Positions 10,101-20,164 of a DNA stretch of 64,000 nucleotides are shown piece after piece. Both the position numbers and the translations under genes were made by a program. The DNA lies in NCBI GenBank assembly GCA_035048495.1, contig CM068548.1:7863464-7927463 (forward strand), in the 5' to 3' direction. Source of the DNA: Euptelea pleiosperma. Lineage: Eukaryota > Streptophyta > Magnoliopsida > Ranunculales > Eupteleaceae. Numbering within the stretch: position 1 is the first letter of the stretch; every line of letters starts with the position of its first letter. The notes below the pieces were generated by a model. That model was not told where the DNA came from. It searched no databases and saw only the letters and a program-made list of their open reading frames with translations.

Positions 10101-12709
10101 TAGAGAAAACTAATCAAACTGATTTTTGGTATGTATATCCACCAAGGGGTGGCTTAAACATCCATGCAGTCAGTGGACCCAAAAATTGATATGTAGGGTC
10201 ACGATAGCCCTCCGCATCGACTGTATCCAAAGTCCTCTGCATCTAAACTTTTTCCATCCCGCTTCATTTTTTGTGTGTAAAGATTCACCTAATATAGCTA
10301 AATTCTCACGGATTCTGCAAAAACACCCAAAAACAATAACTTTGTGTTCTCCAATTTAGCCATGGTTCGAAGTCCCGGCCGATCCCGTTCTAGATCAGGT
10401 GATCCGGATCGGTGGCTTGTCTTGCCCGAGATGCACTGTTCATGAACAACCCTCGTGTCATCTCAAGCGAGACGATCTGAGAGGAGCGATCCACCCGCCG
10501 ATCCAGCCTCTGATCCCGAGATTTTCAACCATGATTTGAGCAGATAACTTTAACTTACAATTAATAATTATCGCCAAAAGTTGAACTCAAGGTTTAAAGG
10601 TTATTACTGAATAAACCGTTTAAACGGCTGTTAAAACGGATTGGAACGGCCAGGGGCAAAAATGGAAAAAAAATGGAATTAAACGGATTTTAACTGAAAA
10701 AAAATGGAAAAAATGGTGCTGAAATTAAATTAAAAAAAATAACGGAATTTAACGGATTTAACGGCCGATTTTTTCAAATTCTTTTTCAGAATTAAACGGC
10801 TGTTTAAACGATTTTAACGGCCGTCAAAACAAAAAAACTTTTAAAACCATGGTTGAACTTTCATAATGGCTGGCTCGGGTGATAAAAGAGAAAAAAAGGC
10901 CATCGAAATTGTATAGCTCAGATGATGCAATAGAACTAGTACTATTATATTAAATTACGACGAGTCTACCAGCAATCTCTTTGTCGATTCAACTTGATCT
11001 GTGTAGTTTGTAGATCGCAGGTTTTTAACGAAGACACGTGGGATGAATGGGTGAATTTGGCGGAGGCCCCAGCTTTGCCGGCTAGTCTGAAGCTGTACGG
11101 AGAGCTACAACGGCTGGGATTTAAAGTGATTCTTTTAACGGGACGGACTGAATCGCAGAGGGAGATCACAGACAAAAATCTTCTGTTCGCAGGGTACAGC
11201 AACTGGGAAAAGCTTCTCTTGCGGTATGTGATGTACTTTTTTTTTAGAGTGGACCCCATCGAAGATGAGTTTCGATTAACATCCAGACCGTTGATGGTCT
11301 TCGAGATTTCGTGGTGTTCCCGACGACCATCAGCGGTCTGGAGCTAGGGACGACGGTCACTGAGGTTGATAGTATCATAACCGCCCTTTCCTCGTAATCA
11401 TATCTGCATCTCTGTATGGATTACATTCCATAACCTCGTTGATTCGATGATTGTAACACCTGTTTCATTTCATGTGTTCTTACTGAGCATTTAAAGAGAG
11501 GGTCGGGCTCGGGGGACCCCCATTTTTGACACCCATTTTGGCGTACCCACGTAGAAGATGAATCAATGGCTGATTTTTGGTGAGGATGATCTCTATGGTG
11601 AGGTGATCATCCTCACAAAAATTCAAATCATTCCGATATTCGTAGACTGGTTTAGAAGTTGAGGAATTACGGACCGTCGATTTTTACTTTGTAACTTGAA
11701 AATCACATTTGATGGGGTTAGAAATTTCAGAATGGGCTGATTTTTGTTGGGGTGATCTATATGGTGAGGAGATCATCCTCACAAAAAATCAGCCATTGAT
11801 TCATCTTCTACGTGGGTACGCCAAAATGGGTGTCAAATATCGGGGTCTCCCAAGCCCGACCCAGAAAGAAATGGGGGAAAGTTAGCCTACGCAAGGTTCC
11901 ATTCCATACGATAAGCCAGTCCTATTTTATGCCATGTGGCAGTCCAACTTGGACCCATGAAATTTTGGGCCACCTTTCTGATGTGTCTGAAGCGAAAATC
12001 ATGCCAATTGACTAATCCTAGTCATCGGCTTTGAGGGTCTTTCTCCATGGACCTAGACATAGTTTTGCAATAGGCCTCATGAAGGAAAAAGGTATATCAA
12101 CATTGGGTCCAGGTCCATGGAACAAAAATACAGAAATACAAGCGAAAGGATATATAACTGAATCAAACGATTTTGGGTTGTGGTTCCTCAAAGTGACCCA
12201 TGGGTCCAGGTGACGGCAATGAGTGCCATGTGGCATAAATTCAGGACTAACGTAGGGAGCCCTCCCTATAAAATATACTCGAGGCTTCCTATCACAAAAA
12301 AGAAATTGGATAGGTTGTGCGGGGTTTGGATAGCAGCGTTGTATAGTGGCCAAAAATTGTCATTCCCACCTATTGCCATGGGTAGAAATCTATCCAGAAT
12401 AAACTTACAGCCGTAACCAAACACCCCATATCAAAAGAATGTTAATATGTATTTTAGTTGCTACATCAAGTGCTTATAAACTATATTCGTTCTTTCCAAT
12501 GAACAACGATTACATTGGGTGAATGAGACAGGGGCCCTTCAGATGTGGGCAAAACTGCTTTGGTTTACAAATCGGAGAAGAGGATGCAGATGGAAGAAAA
12601 AGGGTATAGGCTTCATGGGAGCTCTGGTGATCAATGGAGCGACTTGTGGGGTTTCGCGACAGCCACACGATCCTTCAAACTCCCAAATCCAATGTACTAC
12701 ATTGCTTGA
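7197..12709 (+). CDS. HAD-family acid phosphatase (class B / VSP-like), 3 exons, 266 aa
   Basis: Exons read as 7197-7609, 11014-11223 and 12532-12709, giving 801 nt and 266 residues. This family (HAD subfamily IIIB, plant acid phosphatase 1 / vegetative storage protein) hydrolyses phosphomonoesters, usually in vacuole or apoplast. Visible support: hydrophobic signal peptide at residues 1-22; HAD motif I FDIDET with Asp120 and Asp122; motif II LLTGR with Thr180; motif III Lys221 in VYKSEKR; motif IV GDQWSD with Asp241 and Asp245; the usual C terminus LPNPMYYI. Both introns begin in phase 2 and restore the conserved HGFGS and LLLRGPSD joins. The start is the first ATG in a GCCATGG context. Intron 1 (3404 bp) and intron 2 (1308 bp) are almost wholly transposons, unlike the tiny introns of its two paralogues here. 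AATAAA lies at 12719. All catalytic residues are present, so an active enzyme is likely; substrate unknown. Confidence 0.93.
7795..8277. mobile_element. Mutator-like MITE in intron 1, 9-bp TSD
   Basis: Flanked by TTATAAAAA at 7786-7794 and 8278-8286. The TIRs are about 65 bp (AATTCTATTTGCACCCCAC on the left, its mirror on the right) and continue into complementary GAAAATGCCCTT / AAGGGCATTTTC. The interior has CT/GA microsatellites and a poly-A run; short reading frames there are compositional. Confidence 0.75.
8334..8504. mobile_element. Small TIR element in intron 1
   Basis: A 171-bp palindromic element with inverted ends GAGTAAAACTTCTGTCACA / TGTGATAGAAGTTTTACTC, and inner arms ACAAATCACAC and CCAATGAGTTCTCGG mirrored. 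The flanks GTATAATAG and GTATTATAC are a decayed 9-bp TSD. A sister copy is at 54427-54607. Confidence 0.75.
8660..8960. mobile_element. MITE-A copy in intron 1
   Basis: Recognised by GCCATATGGCACACTCTTGA, the GGATGTCTGACCCATCCCTA variant, and the mirrored GGGATGGACCAAACACCCAT. Termini are decayed. Confidence 0.5.
9063..9328. mobile_element. TIR element related to the 4.1-5.7 kb element
   Basis: The left text TGCCATACCCTTGTGAAAGC, then ATATTTGCATTACCC is mirrored near 9285-9320 (GGGATAATGCAAATATGGCAG, shown here in part). The arms continue with TTGTTCTTGCTCCTT / AAGGAGCAAGA. About 265 bp, non-coding. A further half copy is visible at 9750-9840. Confidence 0.5.
9380..9740. mobile_element. MITE-E copy in intron 1
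   Basis: Inverted ends GAGTCGGTCTAGAGCTACAC and GTGTAGCTCTAGACGGACTC. The inner arms carry TTACACCCAAGGTTGGAGCC and its mirror. Same family as 1406-1786. Confidence 0.8.
9852..10255. mobile_element. MITE-B copy in intron 1
   Basis: Left arm begins GGAAAATTTTTAGATGCGGA and runs about 110 bp; the right arm ends with the complement (TCCTCTGCATCTAAACTTTT). Internal landmark GTGGATGTTTAGCCCACCCC and its mirror. Other copies at 27345-27727, 51235-51568 and 57492-57877. Confidence 0.75.
10372..10545. mobile_element. Short-motif element with GATCC/GGATC body
   Basis: Bounded by CATGGTTCGAAG and ATTTTCAACCATG, which are roughly inverted. The body is dominated by CGATC, GGATC and GATCCGG words. It resembles the AACGG elements in layout (CATGGTT ends, reiterated short words inside) but uses a different word. 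No TSD recognised. Confidence 0.4.
10588..10851. mobile_element. AACGG element in intron 1, perfect 8-bp TSD
   Basis: Runs from CAAGGTTTAAAGG to CTTTTAAAACCATG with GTTGAACT duplicated exactly at 10580-10587 and 10852-10859. The 264-bp body is made of TTTAACGG/CCGTTTAAAC words. This is the cleanest size and boundary definition for the family. Confidence 0.8.
11505..11867. mobile_element. MITE-D copy with family-I ends, in intron 2
   Basis: Left end GGGTCGGGCTCGGGGGACCC and right end, complemented, GGGTCGGGCTTGGGAGACCC. Inside these the TTTTGGCGTACCCAC arms and body of MITE-D follow. The outermost 20 bp are the same as the ends of the otherwise different family I. Confidence 0.7.
11912..12250. 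mobile_element. TIR element in intron 2
   Basis: The left arm has AGTCCTATTTTATGCCATGT and the right arm the mirror TGCCATGTGGCATAAATTCA then GGACTAA. The inner arms share GGTCCAGGTCCATGG / CCATGGACCTAGAC. Single recognisable copy in this window. Confidence 0.5.
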
Positions 12710-12718
12710 TACAATTTT

Positions 12719-12724
12719 AATAAA
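12719..12724 (+). terminator. Candidate poly(A) signal, first acid phosphatase
   Basis: AATAAA ten bases after the TGA stop. It is very close to the stop, so the true cleavage signal could lie further on. Confidence 0.35.
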
Positions 12725-12953
12725 TGGGGATCAATTGCAACTGTCTTTGATGTTTTATCTTCATGGTTCATGTTACAAATCTTTAGAATCAGCTTCTATG
12801 TCTATTGAACATGGTACCAAACCTTAAACTCAACAAGTTTGCGAGTTGGGGTTTGAATGGGGTAGCTCCTCGGGTCGACCCAGTCACCCAATTAATAATT
12901 TGATCACGTAGCTCTTAAACAATTAATAATATTGTTTGATTTTCTTTTAGGGC

Positions 12954-13735
12954 GTGTTTGATTAACAAGTGGGAAAATTACATTTTTCTTGGGAAAACAC
13001 AACTGTCCCTTGTTAGATACTAGTGGGTGGCCCGTGCCTACGGCTCTCTTCGACAAAGCGTTTGCCAAAATCGAGTGTGAGTGGCTGAGATCCACCGTCC
13101 ATTTGGGGGATAAGATCTCGGCCATCCTTATGAAGCCAAATAAGAGGAAGAGACAAGTTCCATGTTTTGTTATATGGACTAGTAGGTTGCCCGTGCCCAC
13201 GGCACTCTCCGACAAAGCGTTTGCCAAAATCGGGTGTGACTGGCTTAGATCCATCATCCATTTAGGGTGATAAGATCTTGGCCATCCTTTGTGAAGTCGA
13301 TAAGAGGGGGGATAAGTGACTTCTCTATTTTGTTATATAGATGTATAGTGGGTGGCACGTGCCCTCGACACTCCCATACAAAGCATTTCCCAAAATCGGG
13401 TGTGAGTAGTTGAGATACATGGTCAATTTGGGGGATAAGATCTTGGCCATCCTTTTTGAAGCCGATAAGAAGGGTATAAGTGGGAAGACATTTTCTCTGT
13501 TAAATTAATCCAACCGTCTAAATTTTATTTTATGTAAGGGTTGATATGGGCCCTTAAATAAATGAAGCCGGATAAGAGGGGGATACAACTTCCCTGTTTT
13601 GTTATATAGATAGCCATTTTGAATTGCATAATTTTTCCTACCAAGCCATTTAAATTTGGATAATTTTTCCTACTAATCCTGGAAATCACTTCCCATCCAG
13701 ATAGGTGAGAATTCATTTCCACCTGAAAATATGTT
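12954..13735. mobile_element. MITE (GTGTTTGATTA family) split by a Helitron-like array
   Basis: The left piece, about 12954-13018 (GGGCGTGTTTGATTAACAAG, then GGGAAAATTACATTTT), and the right piece, about 13608-13735 (ATAATTTTTCCTACCAAGCC, then ATTCATTTCCACCTGAAAA), together match the intact inverted copy at 18085-18297. The intervening 590 bp is the Helitron-like array. Confidence 0.7.
13019..13614 (-). mobile_element. Helitron-like tandem array, three units
   Basis: Read on the - strand, each unit starts near TCTATATAACAAAACAGGG and ends with the hairpin GCCGTGGGCACGGGC followed by CACCCACTAGT. These are Helitron features: 5' TC, 3' short hairpin then CTAG, and no target duplication. Units of about 165-200 bp follow one another head to tail, varying in sequence. 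Boundaries are supported by the split host MITE on both sides. No helicase or Rep coding sequence, so non-autonomous. Confidence 0.6.
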
Positions 13736-13985
13736 ACAATCCTAGGTTAAGACCTTAGCTTTCCGCTCCACTATCACCTGGGTTAAGACCTTAGTTTAAT
13801 TTTTCTATAATACCCTTAAAATTTTAATTTTTTTATAACTAACAATGGGATACAAAAGTGTAATTTAGTTAATCTACGTTGCTCATTTAATTACCATTTT
13901 GATAAATTCTCTATTATTTTAAGTGCAATTTTATTATTTGAGCATCACTTGTGTCCCTTCGGTACTATCTATTATGGAAATAAAG

Positions 13986-14791
13986 TGTGGGGACCCAAAT
14001 TAAAGAGCCAATAGAAGACATGCATGTGGTAAGACTACGCGGTCTAATTTCAGGAAATATCCCGAGATCTCTAAGGTCGACTAATTTCAAAACAAAGATG
14101 ATTAGTAGACCTCAGATACCTCCCAAGAGCGGATCTGAGGAAAATAACCGAGAACATTAGGAAACGCCGATCTTAGACCAGATCTAAGATCTATAGAGCA
14201 CGATTGGCCTTGCAAGGAAAGAAAGAGGAACAAGGTCAGATGGCAACAGACCTTCCTCCCCAGAAACAAGAGATTTAAGTATTCTAGACGAAAAGAGAGA
14301 TGATCCGAGTTTGATCAAAGGTCAGTTACTACGGATCGCATGAAATATGCCAACTGTCGACGATCATCTAAGATAAGCCAACCGGCAGAAGATGTCTAAG
14401 AAGTGCCTACTATCAAGGATAGACAGCGTAGAGCCATCCCACTTCGATAGTAAAAGCCGAAATCATTAGAAAGTCAAATCATTCCCTAATGGACATAATC
14501 AGACCCACAAACCCGTGAAGGAAATGTTGTTATCATTGGAAAAGGACAACTGGATTGGATCTATCAAATCCCTAATCCCAAGTGAGGGATCGAAGACGGG
14601 AAGATGTATAAAAGGTAAACTCTCCCTAAACCCTAATATGCGTACACTTTCTCAAGGACTGACTTGAATGTTGGAATATCTTCTTTTAAGCAACGAAGGA
14701 GAGGAAGAAGACCACCGTCGTTCTAAGGAGAAAGCTCGCCATCTTCGTGGTGATGCCTCGGAGATCGTGGGAACCAAATTTTGCACCCACA
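13986..14791. mobile_element. Solo LTR with perfect 5-bp TSD
   Basis: Begins TGTGGGGACCC and ends TTTTGCACCCACA, giving the inverted TGTGG/CCACA termini of an LTR. TAAAG is duplicated exactly at 13981-13985 and 14792-14796. A TATA-like ATGTATAAAAGG lies at about 14605, as expected for an LTR promoter on the + strand. There is no internal retrotransposon sequence on either side, so the 806-bp LTR is what remains after unequal recombination between two LTRs. Confidence 0.85.
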
Positions 14792-14796
14792 TAAAG

Positions 14797-15800
14797 GATA
14801 AGCTTACTCTTTGACAAATTATGTGTTGGCCTATATCTAGTCTAAGGCACCTAATACAACCAACCATATTTTGTTGGCACCTCATCTTCTTAATTAACTA
14901 CCAAGGAATTAACATTCAGTAGGAGCATCGAGAATGATGCTCATCAGCAATTAACTGATACCCAATAGGATTTGGTCCCAATTTTCCAGGTTATGGGATT
15001 AGTTGTTTCAGAACCGAACCCCAAAAAGACCTGGAATCGAATTATGTAATAGGCTCCAGTTCTCGATACCCTAGTTTCCGGACTGAACTGGAACCGGACC
15101 AATGGGGTCCGCAACCACATATATATTACTGTTAAAGATGTCAAGGCTCTTCAAAAAATTTAGTATGAAAGTCATTTTATTTATATTTTTTCACATTTTT
15201 ATAAAGCACATGAATACCTGATATCCCATGGGAGAACCGGATATTTATCGGTTCCGGTTCTGGGTGCAATTGTTTAGGAACTGGAACCATCATACCCGAA
15301 CATAATTGATTCCGGTTCTAGGTACTATGATACCATACCCGAACCAGAACCCACCCATTGACACCCCTATTTGGGTGGGGCATAAAATAGAAAAAAGATC
15401 AACTCAGAGACTTCTGATCGTTAATCAACTGGCAGTGTTTACAGCCGTTGGCATCAGTAGTCAAGCCGAGGATCAGGATCATTCAATGGATGTGGGTCCT
15501 GTCCGTTGCCATTGTAGGGGGAGGCCTAGCATTTGGATGTGTGGTTGGAGTGAATACATAGCTACATTGATTAGAAATTAAGTTAATTTGAAGAACTAAA
15601 ATCTGAATGAGAATCAGTCATAGGTAGACTCATATAAATCCTTACATTTACTTTCAGTGACTATCTTATCTACAAAATCCAGAAATAATAACTTATAAAT
15701 GTACTGAATCCATGAAAGAAGTAAATTTAGGGAGCTCGGAATCATAACTGCTCTCACTAAATGAGACAGACAATCACCCACCTGTTTTACAGACAAGAAA
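14797..15800. other. Intergenic; includes a GGTTCC-rich short-motif element
   Basis: About 14930-15375 contains many copies of GGTTCCGG/CCGGAACC-type words on both strands and ends in CCCATTGACACCCCTA. This resembles a palindromic short-motif repeat whose ends are not resolved. Nothing recognisable from 15380 to 15800 beyond ordinary A/T-rich sequence. Confidence 0.4.
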
Positions 15801-15803
15801 TGG

Positions 15804-15832
<29 letters not shown>
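15801..15832. repeat. (CT)n microsatellite
   Basis: About sixteen CT repeats lying directly downstream of the LRX-like stop codon, so probably in its 3' UTR (as GA on the coding strand). Confidence 0.85.
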
Positions 15833-15834
<2 letters not shown>

Positions 15835-17126
15835 GGAGGAGAGTTTGAAGATGCAGAGCTTGGAGTAGCCCCAGGTGTTTGGTCCAATGAAGCACAAACC
15901 AAAGGCCTTGTTGAAGGAATTCTCAAGCAATTCAACCCACCTCCTGGTATCAGAGAACACTCTGGTTGAGGCCTTTGCATGTCTTTACCCGGAATACAAT
16001 TCAATGAGAAATCGAAACCTACATTCCTGAAAAACAACCTGCTGCATTCCTGGCTAAACCCGGAAAAGAAATTGTAAGAAACAGTAAGATTAACAAGGGT
16101 TCTCAGAGAACAAACCAGATCAGGTAGAACCCCAGATAGCTTGTTATGAGCAAAATTGAGAACCTCAATTCCATTCAGACAAGACATTGAATTTGGCAAG
16201 TGACCCATCAGAGAATTGTGGCTCAAATCCAATACTTCCATCTCTGATAAAAACCCAACTCCCTCAGGAATGCAACCTGTTAGCTGGTTATTAAGGAACA
16301 ATACCTCCTTTATTGCAGGACCCATGTAGCCAAAACTAGTTGGGATGTTCCCACTAAACTTATTATTTGCTAAGTTTATCACAGAAGCTGGTGAGTTCCC
16401 TAAATTTGGAGGAAGTTGGCCTTCAAACTGGTTGTTGTTAAGGAAAATTGCATCAAGGTTCTTGTTGAAGAGATCTTCAGGGATGGGTCCTGAGAAATTG
16501 TTGAATCTGAGGTCTAAGTAAATGAGGTTTGGGAGGAAAAGAGTGACTGTGGGGAAAGAGCCTGAGAAGTGATTGTTACTGAGGTCTAACTCTGAGAGAA
16601 ATGAGAGGTCTCTGAAGGTATCAGGAACAGTACCTGTAAATCTGTTACTGTTGAGATGCAAGAGAGTGAGGTCTGAGAGGAGAGAAAGTTCTTTGACTAG
16701 AGAGCCTTGAAGATTTGCATTATTGAGATCTATTCCTGCAATAACTGGGTCTGATGCTGATGATGAAGACATGTCTTCTTGAGGATCTACACAAAAGACT
16801 CCTTTATAAGAACAGACATTAAAGCCAACCCAAGTGTCTAAGATCCGAAATGGGTCATCTGTTAATGCAGATTTCCATGCTTGGAGGGCTGTATAAGCTA
16901 CTTTGAGCCTTGAACTTGAAGACGCAGGTGGATTTTGGCCTGAAATTCCTCCACCAATCCACACCCCTCCACCTCCACCACCACCACCACCACCACCACC
17001 AACTCCACCTCCACCATTACCAACACTAATACCACCACCAACACCAACACCAACACCAACACCAAAAGCAGATTGTGCTGGAATGATTTGGAGGAGGAGA
17101 AGAGCCAGAAACCAGCTCTTCTCCAT
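15831..17126 (-). CDS. LRX-family leucine-rich repeat protein without extensin domain, 431 aa
   Basis: A single uninterrupted exon. Residues 1-20 are a signal peptide ending IPAQSA. About 21-60 is an almost pure Gly-rich tract (GVGVGVGVGG to GGVWIGGG). Residues 75-111 are the N-terminal cap (YTALQAWKSALTDDP, then CSYKGVFC). Roughly nine to ten plant-type LRRs follow from about 127 to 355 (IDLNNANLQG, LDLSNNHFSG, LDLRFNNFSG, LANNKFSGNIP). A Cys-rich cap with CIPG is near 376 and the end is Ser/Pro-rich (SSASSNSPP). The LRR part is that of leucine-rich repeat extensins, which act in the cell wall and bind RALF peptides. The usual long Ser-Pro(4) extensin tail is missing, replaced by a short Ser-rich end. 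Expected to be secreted to the wall; function beyond that is inference. Confidence 0.88.
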
Positions 17127-18084
17127 TTTTTTTCAGATAAAGAAGGAAAATAACTTGTAAGGTTGTCTTAATGGGGTTCTAGCCTTGATGAAAGAAAATA
17201 AGAAATGGTTGAGGATGATGGGTTTTCAACATACTTTATTTATTAATTTATTTTTTTGAGAATTATTACTGCAATCAATATCTAAGTGTTGAATTGTGAT
17301 AGGAGAGTTAATTCCATGGTGGAGGATGGAAATTGTAGGAAAGTTTAGCTTTTTGAGCTTTTTACCTTTAGAAGTGGCTGAAGGTCATGATATATGGTAT
17401 GGGAAATTCAATCAGCCATGCTGATGGGCACCACAACAGAGTACCAAAATTCGACTTGATCAGATGATCTTAACCGTCTGATCGGTCCTAAAATCAAATT
17501 AAACTCACACCTATCTCAAGGAATCACCATTCAATGGAATGAATCTAAAGGACCACACCTTTGTAATGCTTTAATAAGGAAATACAAAATTTTCTTTAAT
17601 CTGTGCAGGCAAAGGTAAGTATAATCATACATCTTTTAATTATTGGAGCCCTAAAAAGGTAAATAATGAGCTAATAATTAGTTTAATAGGACTCTGGGCA
17701 GACACAACAGACTTCAAAAACTGCAAAGACAGAGTTATCACACATGGAAACTCAGCTTAACCTCTCAATGTAGCAAGTTTCAATCCAGTTGGCTCTGCCA
17801 TGTGGTAAAAAGAAGTAGTCTATTTTGAGCTGTCATATACATGGTGGATATGAATATGACGTGGACATAGTCGCTGTCCACGTGGCTAACCTAGAGGGTT
17901 GTATATTAGATGGACATTTTAGATTCAGTACCTCCGCAACCCATGTAACAAGAAAACCCTGTATTGACAAGGTATGAAGTCTGCTGTGACAGCCCAGTCT
18001 ACTTTTTTCCGAGAAAATACATCTGGGATATGCCTTAAATGGCTGATTGATTGCAACTGAGAACACATATTTCAATCATGTGAA
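17127..18084. other. LRX-like upstream region; no gene seen
   Basis: Contains the 5' region of the - strand LRX-like gene, with a pyrimidine-rich (on the + strand, T-rich) leader just above its ATG. The remaining sequence has no convincing ORF or complete repeat. Confidence 0.5.
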
Positions 18085-18297
18085 AAAATAAAGGTGTATT
18101 TTCAGGTGGAAATGAATTTCCATCTATCTGGATGGGAAATGAATTCCGGGCTTAGAAGGAAAAATTATCCAGATTTAAATGGCTTGTTAGGGAAAATTAT
18201 ACAGATTTATACTGGCTATCTAAAAATGGACAGTTGTATTTTCCTAAGGAAAATGTAATTTTCCCACTTGGTAATCAAACACGGCTTTAGTCTAATA
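18085..18297. mobile_element. Intact MITE (GTGTTTGATTA family)
   Basis: A 210-bp element running from TTTTCAGGTGGAAATGAATT to GGTAATCAAACACGGC, inverted relative to the split copy at 12954-13735. Comparison of the two defines where the Helitron-like array entered the other copy. Confidence 0.6.
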
Positions 18298-20012
18298 CTA
18301 ATTATTTGGGTCACATGGAGAAGCCATGCAATTCTTCATTAATCTCTTGTACTCCAACATAAAACAAAAACAAATGTTCCTTCTCTGCCCTTAAACTTTT
18401 ACAGGATTAGGAGAGTCTAAACAAGCTTTCTAAAGGACTGCATGCATTGGTTCGGGTTAAACGGAACCTGGCTCGAGTTAACTGATATTGACTCGGGCTC
18501 TAGTGAGTCAACACAAACCCAACTGAAAACTACTAAGTTATGTACCCCAAACAAGTAAAAACTAGATTTTTAGGACTTTAACCGGGCATCAAACCACCAT
18601 TCCTCCCCAAAAAATATTTTGTCAGGTTAGGACAAACTTTAGCCTTTTTACAACGATTGACATTGCACCTGTAGGCATCCTGTGAGCCTTGGCTCTAACA
18701 ACGATCGACCTCGCACCCACGGACCCCTACTGCCTTTAGGGAGCGGCATTATTGACCTCCAGCATAGTTTTGGTAGGAGGTTTGGTGGGGGCAGGAGCAA
18801 TTTTTATTTGAGATTAAAGCCTTGGTTTATTTTCCGTGTGATTAAAGCCTTTGTTTTTTCTGTTGTAGTTCGTTTTGGCTGTTTGGCAGGCTTTCTTAGC
18901 CTCCGAGGGCCTTCATTAATAAATCCATTAAACTTATCAAAATAAAAAAAATTCTAATGGGTGAACACAAACCGGATCGAAAAGACGTAAAATTCAAACT
19001 AGAAATACATAAAAAATAAAAATAGGGTGATAGGGTTTGGGTTACCGGGTCTACCGACCCATCGCCACTCCGACCTTCAATCCCTCTACGCATGAAATGA
19101 CCAACATATTAATGATATATTAGCAGTAGATTATGTGGTGCAAGAAATTGTTAGTGGGCACTAATCAACCTTGGAAATCCAGGGGTACTTTGGTCACATT
19201 AAATTTGCTACTTTCTGAAAATGGGTATTTACTCCTTAGGGTTCTTGTGCTTTTATTGAGATGTCCTCGAAGACTGGAACATGGAAATTAAGTGAGGCCT
19301 CTTATGTTTTAAAGTGTACGAAAACAATCTGAGTCAACAAATCTACATAGAGATCCCTTCTATAAACCCTGCACTAAACCTCTGTGTCTGTACTACCTAG
19401 ATAGGCTCCTATTGGATGATGATATTATTTTGGAATTGTGGGTAAATATTTTAGAACAAATATAATGGCAGTTGTAACGGTAACTCCCCAATCCCGTTAA
19501 GTCGTTTTAGAAATAACACTCAAATACAAAAAAAAGGGGGCTTAACTTTATAACAACTCATTACGGAAATAACCGCTGTTAAGCCCCTTTTCTTTTTTTA
19601 ACAATTATCAAGGTTATTTTCAAAAAAAATAATAAAAATAATATAATATCCTGATCATTTTTTCTAATTCAAATGTGATTTATGTGGTTCCTTATAATCG
19701 TAACGATAAGGAACTGTTATAATGAACCATTTAATGTTGCGGAAACAAGGATCGACCGCATACGATGGAAAATACGAGGTTAACGGGGCTACCTCCACGG
19801 GTGATGGCAATCGAGAGCTTTTTCATATATGCGAATTGAAAAATTACAAAATAAGTACATAAATTCGAAAACTTAGTCCCAAATCAATAAGGAAGTCTGT
19901 AGAAAATAGGAAACTATGGAATTTCTCAAAAAGAACTTTTCAAAAAAGTTTCAAGCTGAGGCGAAGCCACTGAGACCCCGGCAGGGTGTGCTACCCCCTG
20001 CTCATTAACGAG
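18298..20012. other. Intergenic, no gene recognised
   Basis: No supported gene. From 19460 to 19740 there are dispersed CGTTA/TAACGG words suggestive of a very decayed AACGG-type element. A tail-like AAATCCATTAAACTTATCAA followed by an A-run near 18925-18950 may be a retroelement 3' end, but no body is identifiable. Confidence 0.4.
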
Positions 20013-20164
20013 CAGTGACGGAGCCAGGGGGAGCTAGGGTGGCCAGTTGCCCACCTTGGAAAAGCACCCTTTAGCCCACCTTGAAAAAGTACCTCTTTGC
20101 CTACCATAGAGCAAAATGTGTAGAATTTTGCCCACCCTTGAACAGAATCCTGGCTCCGTCACTG
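20013..20164. mobile_element. 152-bp MITE with perfect 16-bp TIRs
   Basis: CAGTGACGGAGCCAGG at the left and its exact complement CCTGGCTCCGTCACTG at the right. The interior has repeated GCCCACCTTG words. A clean TSD is not evident. It interrupts a sequence containing GAGTTCGACCC just to the right (20174 on), which could itself be a decayed SINE. Confidence 0.7.

Noticed and set aside
11021..11347. Exon 2 of the first acid phosphatase reading on past 11223
   Set aside because: Past the GTATGT donor the protein loses all family similarity, and the true third exon (GPSD to MYYIA) is found at 12532-12709 in matching phase.
12519..12827. Separate small ORF over the third exon
   Set aside because: It runs in a different frame from the conserved GDQWSD exon.
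16903..17160. Proline-rich open frame on the + strand
   Set aside because: It is the complement of the Gly-rich tract of the LRX-like gene on the - strand.
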